Shown in pieces: positions 33,373-37,638 of a stretch of DNA of 37,638 bases; within the stretch, counting starts at the first letter, position 1, and each line of letters begins with the position of its first letter. The notes beneath the pieces were generated by a model that was not told where the DNA came from, did no database searches, and worked only from the letters and a program-made list of their open reading frames with translations. The DNA lies in assembly GCA_900544845.1 (NCBI GenBank), contig UQWV01000015.1, positions 1 to 37,638 on the forward strand. The letters run 5' to 3'. The DNA comes from an uncultured Collinsella sp. (lineage in GTDB: Bacteria; Actinomycetota; Coriobacteriia; Coriobacteriales; Coriobacteriaceae). The position numbers were made by a program, and so were the translations under genes.

Positions 33373-33867
33373 TTACTTTCCTTCCTTCGCGGGCTTGAAG
33401 TCGTAGGTGGGCTTCAACTTGCACTTTTTAACATCAGAGAAATCGAGGGTAACGGACTCGCCGTCCTCGAGCTCGAGGGTCACGCTCGTCTCGGTGGCGG
33501 AGGCAATCTTGCCGGCGTACTTGCGACGGCCCTCGGTGGCGGTGGAGGTGAGCTCGCAGTTCTCGCCCACAAAGCGGGCAAAGTCACTCGGACGGCGCAG
33601 CGGGCGCGCCATGCCCGGGCTCGACACCTCAAGCGTATAGCTCGAAGAGATGGGGTCGAGCTCCTCAATCACATCGCCGACCCACTTGGTGTTGGCCGTG
33701 ACGTCGTTGAGCGACAGGCTCTGACCCTCGGCACCCTCGATACGCACGCGCACGCAGGGGGCCTTGGTGGCACCCACGAGCTCGACGTCGACGATGTCGA
33801 TATCGTGCTGGGGAGCGACGGCCTCGAGCGCGTCGATGATCGCCTGCTCGGTCTTGGTCTTGACCAT
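33373..33867 (-). CDS. rimP: Ribosome maturation factor RimP
   Basis: It assists 30S subunit maturation. The 164-residue protein has the two-domain RimP pattern: DIDIVDVELVGATKAPCVRVRIEG, then ISSSYTLEVSSPGMARPLRRPSDFARFVGE, and a C-terminal SH3-like part ending LDFSDVKKCKLKP. The ATG at 33867 has GGAGG 7 nt upstream; the frame opens further up but is non-homologous there. It is the first gene of rimP-nusA-infB-rbfA. Confidence 0.97.
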   Translation of the reverse strand: MVKTKTEQAIIDALEAVAPQHDIDIVDVELVGATKAPCVRVRIEGAEGQSLSLNDVTANTKWVGDVIEELDPISSSYTLEVSSPGMARPLRRPSDFARFVGENCELTSTATEGRRKYAGKIASATETSVTLELEDGESVTLDFSDVKKCKLKPTYDFKPAKEGK

Positions 33868-33887
33868 TGCGGCACCTCCATCCATAC

Positions 33888-33920
33888 AAAAAAGAAGCGG
33901 GGCCGAAACCCCACTTCTTT
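33888..33920 (-). terminator. Terminator-like hairpin in the rimP leader (candidate attenuator)
   Basis: On the minus strand a 12-bp stem (arms 33920-33909 and 33902-33891, one U-G) with a 6-nt loop is followed by a T-run ending at 33888. It lies about 20 nt before the rimP ATG and about 20-30 nt after the promoter, so it can only act on this operon's own transcript. Confidence 0.75.
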
Positions 33921-33945
33921 CAATTACAACTTCATTTGCAAGCAA

Positions 33946-33974
33946 ACTATACCAATAGCTGCGGAAACGTGCAA
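33946..33974 (-). promoter_or_regulatory. Promoter of the rimP-nusA-infB operon
   Basis: On the minus strand TTGCAC (33974-33969), a 17-bp spacer and TATAGT (33951-33946) form a near-consensus sigma-70-type promoter. Transcription should begin near 33939, giving a leader of about 70 nt. Confidence 0.75.
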
Positions 33975-34236
33975 GCACAGTACGAACCTGCAGGTCAGCG
34001 TGCGCACAGCTTCTCCACAAGAATAGGACAATTGGCCGAGGAGCCCCATGCGGCGCACCCTCAACAGCCCCAAAACGGGCCATGCGTCCCAATCCACAGG
34101 CCCGTTCGGACCCCAAGGGCATTCCTCCCCGAGCCCCCATCGATCAGACTTACGTTAAGGGGCATTCTGCAACAAGCCAGCCAGCAAGTCGCGCAACGAC
34201 GAACCTTTCGAGATTCTCTACGGTAAGGAGGCACCC

Positions 34237-34809
34237 ATGAAACGCCTAGGCACCCTCTGCATGACTGCGCTCGCCATCGCAACGTGCTCGTTGGCCCTCG
34301 TGGGCTGCGGCAAAACGAACAGCAAAACCGGAACATGCGAACCGGATCCTGGCAGCACCAAAGCCATCGAGAAAACCGAACCCCCGGTGAGCTTCGACAA
34401 AATCGACGAAGATATCGTCGATCCCCAGAGTCTGGGCCCCGAACCCCAAGAACAGTTCCCCATCGATCTTGAGTCGGACGAGAACGTCCATGTTACCTGC
34501 ATGGGCAAGGACACGGATGGCTACGGCGACGCCGCGCTCGTCTTTACGGTGTCCAACAACACCGGTGTCGACATGATGTTTGGCGATGTGGACTCCTATG
34601 CCTACGTCAACGGTAAGGTCCGCGACGTACGCATGCGCCAACCGGTCGCCGCTGGAGAAGAAACGCGCGCCATGCTCACCTTTGTGGGCACCTTCGACGA
34701 TCCGGACTTTGATGTGAACAACGACCTCAACGATATCTACCTCAACATTTGGATGTTCGAAGAGGCAACGGGCAACGTTTACTTTAGGGACCTGGTACAC
34801 ATCCCATAG
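34237..34809 (+). CDS. Putative lipoprotein, Ig-like fold
   Basis: The 190-residue protein has a signal peptide ending in a lipobox (LVGC, lipidated C24), then a Thr/Pro/Glu-rich linker. A C-terminal beta-rich domain with LVFTVSNNTGVDMMFGDVDSYAYVNGK resembles DUF4352/DUF5067-type extracellular Ig-like domains. I do not recognise a specific function; it should be anchored to the outer face of the membrane. AAGGAGG lies 5 nt before the ATG. It stands alone on the plus strand. Confidence 0.9.
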   Translation: MKRLGTLCMTALAIATCSLALVGCGKTNSKTGTCEPDPGSTKAIEKTEPPVSFDKIDEDIVDPQSLGPEPQEQFPIDLESDENVHVTCMGKDTDGYGDAALVFTVSNNTGVDMMFGDVDSYAYVNGKVRDVRMRQPVAAGEETRAMLTFVGTFDDPDFDVNNDLNDIYLNIWMFEEATGNVYFRDLVHIP

Positions 34810-34838
34810 AAGAAGGTGCGACGCGCTGACTAAGCAGG

Positions 34839-34893
34839 GCATAAAACACAAGACGAGGGACGACCCAACCGGATCGCCCCTCGTCTTTTATGC
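34839..34893. terminator. Bidirectional intrinsic terminator
   Basis: A 10-bp core stem (34850-34859 with 34878-34887) can extend outward by GCATAAAA/TTTTATGC pairing (34839-34846 with 34886-34893). T-runs occur on both strands. It ends the lipoprotein gene (+) and leuS (-). Confidence 0.85.
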
Positions 34894-34913
34894 GTCAGCT
34901 TTGCGCGCAGTAC

Positions 34914-37490
34914 TTACTTGACCACCAGGTTGACCAGCTTGCCGGGCACGCAGATGGCCTTGACGACCGTCTTGCCCTCGAGCCACTTGGCGACGGCGGC
35001 CTCGGCGGCAGCCTGCATATCCTCATTGGAGGCATCGCGGGCCACGTCGACGCGGCCGCGGACCTTACCGAGCACCTGGACCACGATCTGCACCGTGTCC
35101 TCAACGGACTCGGCCAGGTCGAACTCGGGCCAGGCGGCGGTGTAGGCGTTGCCCTCGCAGCCGAGCGCCTCGTGCCACAGCTCGTCTGCCCAGAACGGGC
35201 AGATGGGGGCAAGTACGCTCACGATGTCCTTGGCCACGCCGTAGCACAGCGCCTTGTCGCGGACAGCGCCCTCGGTGGCGTTGAGGTAGGCGCTCGCGGC
35301 GTTGACGAGCTCCATGACGGCCGAGATCGCGGTGTTGAACTGGCCGCGGTCGAAGTCCTCGGTGCACTTGGCAATGGTGCGGTGACGCTCGCGATAGAGC
35401 TTCATCGCAGTCTCGTCGAGCACGGACTTGTCAAAGGCCACGTTGGCGTCGCCAGACTGGACGAGCTGCCACACGATACGCCAGGCGCGCTTGATAAAGC
35501 GGTTGGCGCCCTCGACGGCCTTGGGATCCCAGTCGAAGTCCTTCTCGGGCGGGGCGATAAACAGGATCGCCAGACGCATAGTGTCGGCGCCGTAGGGCTC
35601 GATGACCGAGCTCGGGGGCACGACGTTGCCCTTGGACTTGGACATGGTGTCGCCGTTCTCGTCCTTGACCATGCCCTGGCACAGCAGGTTGGTGAAGGGC
35701 TCGTCCACGCTCAGCAGGCCCAGGTCGCGAAGCGCCTTGGTAAAGAAGCGGCTGTAGAGCAGGTGCAGAATGGCGTGCTCGATGCCGCCGATGTAGTTAT
35801 CGACGGGCATCCAACGGTCGGCGGCTTCCTTGGAGAAGGGCAGCTCGGTGTTGTGCGGATCGGTATAGCGCAGGTAATACCAGCTGGAGCAGGTGAAAGT
35901 GTCCATAGTATCGGTCTCGCGCTTGGCCGGGCGGCCGCAGACCGGGCAGGTGGTCTCGTAGAACTCCTTGCACTCGGCGAGGGTCTCGCCGGCGCCCAGG
36001 TCCAGGTTCTCGGGCAGCGTCACCGGCAGCTGATCCTCGGGCACGGGCACGATGCCGCAGTGCTCGCAGTGGATGGCCGGGATGGGGTTGCCCCAATAAC
36101 GCTGACGGCTGATGAGCCAGTCGCGCAGACGGAACTCGACCTTGCGACGGCCGCAGCCCATGGCCTCGAGGTCGGCCACGATCGCAGCCTCGCCCTCGGA
36201 GTGCTTGCCGCCGCGCATGCCCGTGTACTTGCCGGACTGGACGAGCGTGCCCTCGGCAGCGTGGGCGCAATCCCAGTCGACGGTCTCGGCATGGAAAGTA
36301 TCGATGGTCTCGCCGCTGGCCTCGACGGCAGCACGGTCCTCATCGTCCAAGATAATCGGCACGATGGGCAGATCGTACTTGCGGGCGAATTCAAAGTCGC
36401 GCTGGTCGCCGCAGGGAACGGCCATAACGGCGCCGGTGCCGTAGTCGGCCACGACGTAGTCGGCGACCCACACGGGAACCTTCTCGCCGTTGACGGGGTT
36501 CACGACGTAGCGACCCGTAAAGGCACCGTGCTTCTCGAGAGTGCCCTGGGCGCGCTCGACGGCAGAGATATGCTTGGAGTCCTCAACGATCTTGGTCACG
36601 GCCTCCTCGTACTCCGTGCCCTCGACGAGCTCGTGCAGGCGGGCGTACTCGGGAGCCAGGACAAAGAAGGAGACGCCAAAGAGCGTATCGGCACGCGTGG
36701 TGAAGACGGTGATCTTGCCCTCATCGCCCTCGATGGGCTCGCCTTCGGCATCGCACAGGGTAAAGTCGACCTCGGCGCCCTCGGATCGGCCGATCCAGTT
36801 GGCCTGCATCTGCTTAACGCGCTCGGGCCAGCCGGGGAGCTTCTCCAGATCGTCGAGCAGCTCCTGGGAGTACTCGGTAATCTTGAAGTACCACTGCTCC
36901 AGGTCGCGCTTCTCGGGCTCAGTGCCGCAGCGCCAGCACTTACCCTCGGTGACCTGCTCGTTGGCCAGAACGGTCTTGCAGTTAGGGCACCAGTTGACCG
37001 GGTTCTTCTTGCGGTAGACCAGGCCCTTTTCCCACAGCTTCTCAAAGATCCACTGACCCCAGCGATAGTAGTCGGGGCTGCAGGTCTTGACCATGCGATC
37101 CAGATCGTAGGAGAAGCCCATGCGCTTCATCGTGGCGAGTGCCTGGTCCATGTTCTTATACGTCCAGGCGGCAGCCTGCGTGTTGTGCTTGATGGCGGCG
37201 TTCTCGGCGGGCAGGCCAAAGGCGTCAAAGCCGATGGGATGCAGCACGTCGTAGCCGCGCATGCGGGCCTGACGGGCCATGGCATCGCCGATGGTATAGT
37301 TGCGCGCGTGACCCATGTGCAGGTCGCCCGACGGATACGGGAACATCTCGAGCACGTACTTCTTGGGCTTGCTGTCGTCGGTGTCGACGGCAAAGAGGTT
37401 GGAGTCCTCCCAGGCCTTCATCCACCTGGACTCAATGGCCTGCGCGTCGTAGGCAGGGATCTCGTCCTTATGATCTGTGCAATCGCACAT
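34914..37490 (-). CDS. leuS: Leucyl-tRNA synthetase
   Basis: It attaches leucine to tRNA-Leu. The 858-residue protein is a bacterial class Ia synthetase. Motifs are FPYPSGDLHMGHARNYTIGDA (HIGH-type HMGH, 58-61), a zinc-binding CPNC...CWRC insertion, the CP1 editing domain with TTRADTLFG and YGTGAVMAVP, and MSKSKGN (KMSKS-type with Thr first). A second CxxC pair (HCEHCG) and CPVCG lie in the body. The ATG has AAGGAG 5-6 nt before it. No gene follows it on its strand until rimP. Confidence 0.98.
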   Translation of the reverse strand: MCDCTDHKDEIPAYDAQAIESRWMKAWEDSNLFAVDTDDSKPKKYVLEMFPYPSGDLHMGHARNYTIGDAMARQARMRGYDVLHPIGFDAFGLPAENAAIKHNTQAAAWTYKNMDQALATMKRMGFSYDLDRMVKTCSPDYYRWGQWIFEKLWEKGLVYRKKNPVNWCPNCKTVLANEQVTEGKCWRCGTEPEKRDLEQWYFKITEYSQELLDDLEKLPGWPERVKQMQANWIGRSEGAEVDFTLCDAEGEPIEGDEGKITVFTTRADTLFGVSFFVLAPEYARLHELVEGTEYEEAVTKIVEDSKHISAVERAQGTLEKHGAFTGRYVVNPVNGEKVPVWVADYVVADYGTGAVMAVPCGDQRDFEFARKYDLPIVPIILDDEDRAAVEASGETIDTFHAETVDWDCAHAAEGTLVQSGKYTGMRGGKHSEGEAAIVADLEAMGCGRRKVEFRLRDWLISRQRYWGNPIPAIHCEHCGIVPVPEDQLPVTLPENLDLGAGETLAECKEFYETTCPVCGRPAKRETDTMDTFTCSSWYYLRYTDPHNTELPFSKEAADRWMPVDNYIGGIEHAILHLLYSRFFTKALRDLGLLSVDEPFTNLLCQGMVKDENGDTMSKSKGNVVPPSSVIEPYGADTMRLAILFIAPPEKDFDWDPKAVEGANRFIKRAWRIVWQLVQSGDANVAFDKSVLDETAMKLYRERHRTIAKCTEDFDRGQFNTAISAVMELVNAASAYLNATEGAVRDKALCYGVAKDIVSVLAPICPFWADELWHEALGCEGNAYTAAWPEFDLAESVEDTVQIVVQVLGKVRGRVDVARDASNEDMQAAAEAAVAKWLEGKTVVKAICVPGKLVNLVVK

Positions 37491-37638
37491 ATCAGCTCCT
37501 TTTAACTTGATTGGGGCCGGTGGGGGGGTGTTTTTTAGCGAGGGGGGGCGCTACCGCGTGGGCCGAGTACGCCATTTATGTGCGATTTCGCAGGGGGGAG
37601 GAGGAGGGGGCGGAGCCCAAACGGCCCCGCCCCACGGG
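37491..37638. other. G-run-rich region upstream of leuS
   Basis: There are two G7 runs (37522-37528 and 37542-37548) with a T6 between them, then G6 and G5 runs (37593-37598, 37606-37610). No coding region, T-box specifier stem or clear promoter is visible. The window ends here. Confidence 0.6.

Larger units (their letters stand above)
33868..34236. other. Divergent intergenic region between rimP and the lipoprotein gene
   Basis: The left part holds the rimP promoter and leader hairpin. The remaining 33975-34236 has no convincing gene. It contains a 10-bp ACCTGCAGGT palindrome near 33987, an 8-bp stem (34074-34081 with 34099-34106, 17-nt loop), and presumably the unidentified promoter of the lipoprotein gene. 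Confidence 0.5.

Noticed and set aside
32085..33398. 437-codon plus-strand frame opposite nusA
   Set aside because: Shadow of nusA with repetitive Leu/Val/Asp-rich translation.
33867..34226. 119-codon plus-strand frame in the rimP/lipoprotein gap
   Set aside because: It crosses the rimP promoter and leader hairpin, has odd composition (His/Gln/Pro-rich) and no ribosome site.
34890..37505. 871-codon open frame on the plus strand opposite leuS
   Set aside because: Same cause as above: it covers the exact extent of leuS, has no domain and no ribosome site.
37491..37638. T-box or other riboswitch before leuS
   Set aside because: I see neither a T-box sequence nor a specifier stem. The region is G-run-rich with no conserved leader pattern, and it is cut by the window edge.

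Overview
This window looks like ordinary chromosome from a Gram-positive, moderately high-GC bacterium. It most resembles a Coriobacteriia (Collinsella-like) actinobacterium. That placement is inferred from protein flavour, from a Firmicutes-style gene order in a GC-rich background, and from frequent GTG/TTG starts; no marker search was run. There is no phage, insertion sequence, CRISPR array or rRNA operon. Nearly every gene is a single-copy housekeeping gene, and most lie on the minus strand.

Layout. Positions 1-6000 carry the 5' part of ftsH (minus), a small cobalamin adenosyltransferase (plus), a MATE exporter, a TrmH-type RNA methyltransferase and the folA-thyA pair (all minus). Positions 6085-6930 hold the most unusual gene. 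It encodes a DUF134 helix-turn-helix domain fused to a NifX-like cofactor-binding domain and a Cys/His-rich tail, and two matching palindromes lie upstream of it. A 17-bp hairpin separates it from a long minus-strand cluster (21913 down to 7047): asp23/yloU, fakA/yloV, recG, rsmD, coaD, a coiled-coil gene, DUF177, rpmF, plsX, acpP, rnc, smc, ftsY, ffh. The order is close to the Bacillus yloU-yloV-recG-plsX-acpP-rnc-smc-ftsY-ffh region. Within it lie fatty acid activation (FakA, PlsX, ACP, CoaD), chromosome condensation (Smc), protein targeting (FtsY, Ffh) and ribosome or RNA maturation (RsmD, L32, RNase III). Many junctions overlap or touch, which suggests coupled translation.

A tRNA-Asn(GTT) with its own promoter and terminator lies at 22072-22240. 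Upstream of it (higher coordinates) are rpoD, dnaG, ribF, truB, an nrnA-type DHH phosphoesterase, rbfA, infB, nusA and rimP. This is the transcription/translation operon rimP-nusA-infB-rbfA-nrnA-truB-ribF running into dnaG and perhaps rpoD. It has a near-consensus promoter at 33946-33974 and a terminator-like hairpin in its short leader, which suggests attenuation. NusA carries an extra C-terminal Cys/His cluster, and no ylxR gene lies between nusA and infB. The right end has a small lipoprotein gene (plus) and leuS (minus), separated by a bidirectional terminator. A G-run-rich stretch precedes leuS.

The best leads are the DUF134-NifX-His/Cys protein with its spaced operators, the hairpin in the rimP leader, the NusA tail, and two long intergenic palindromes that may be dispersed repeats.
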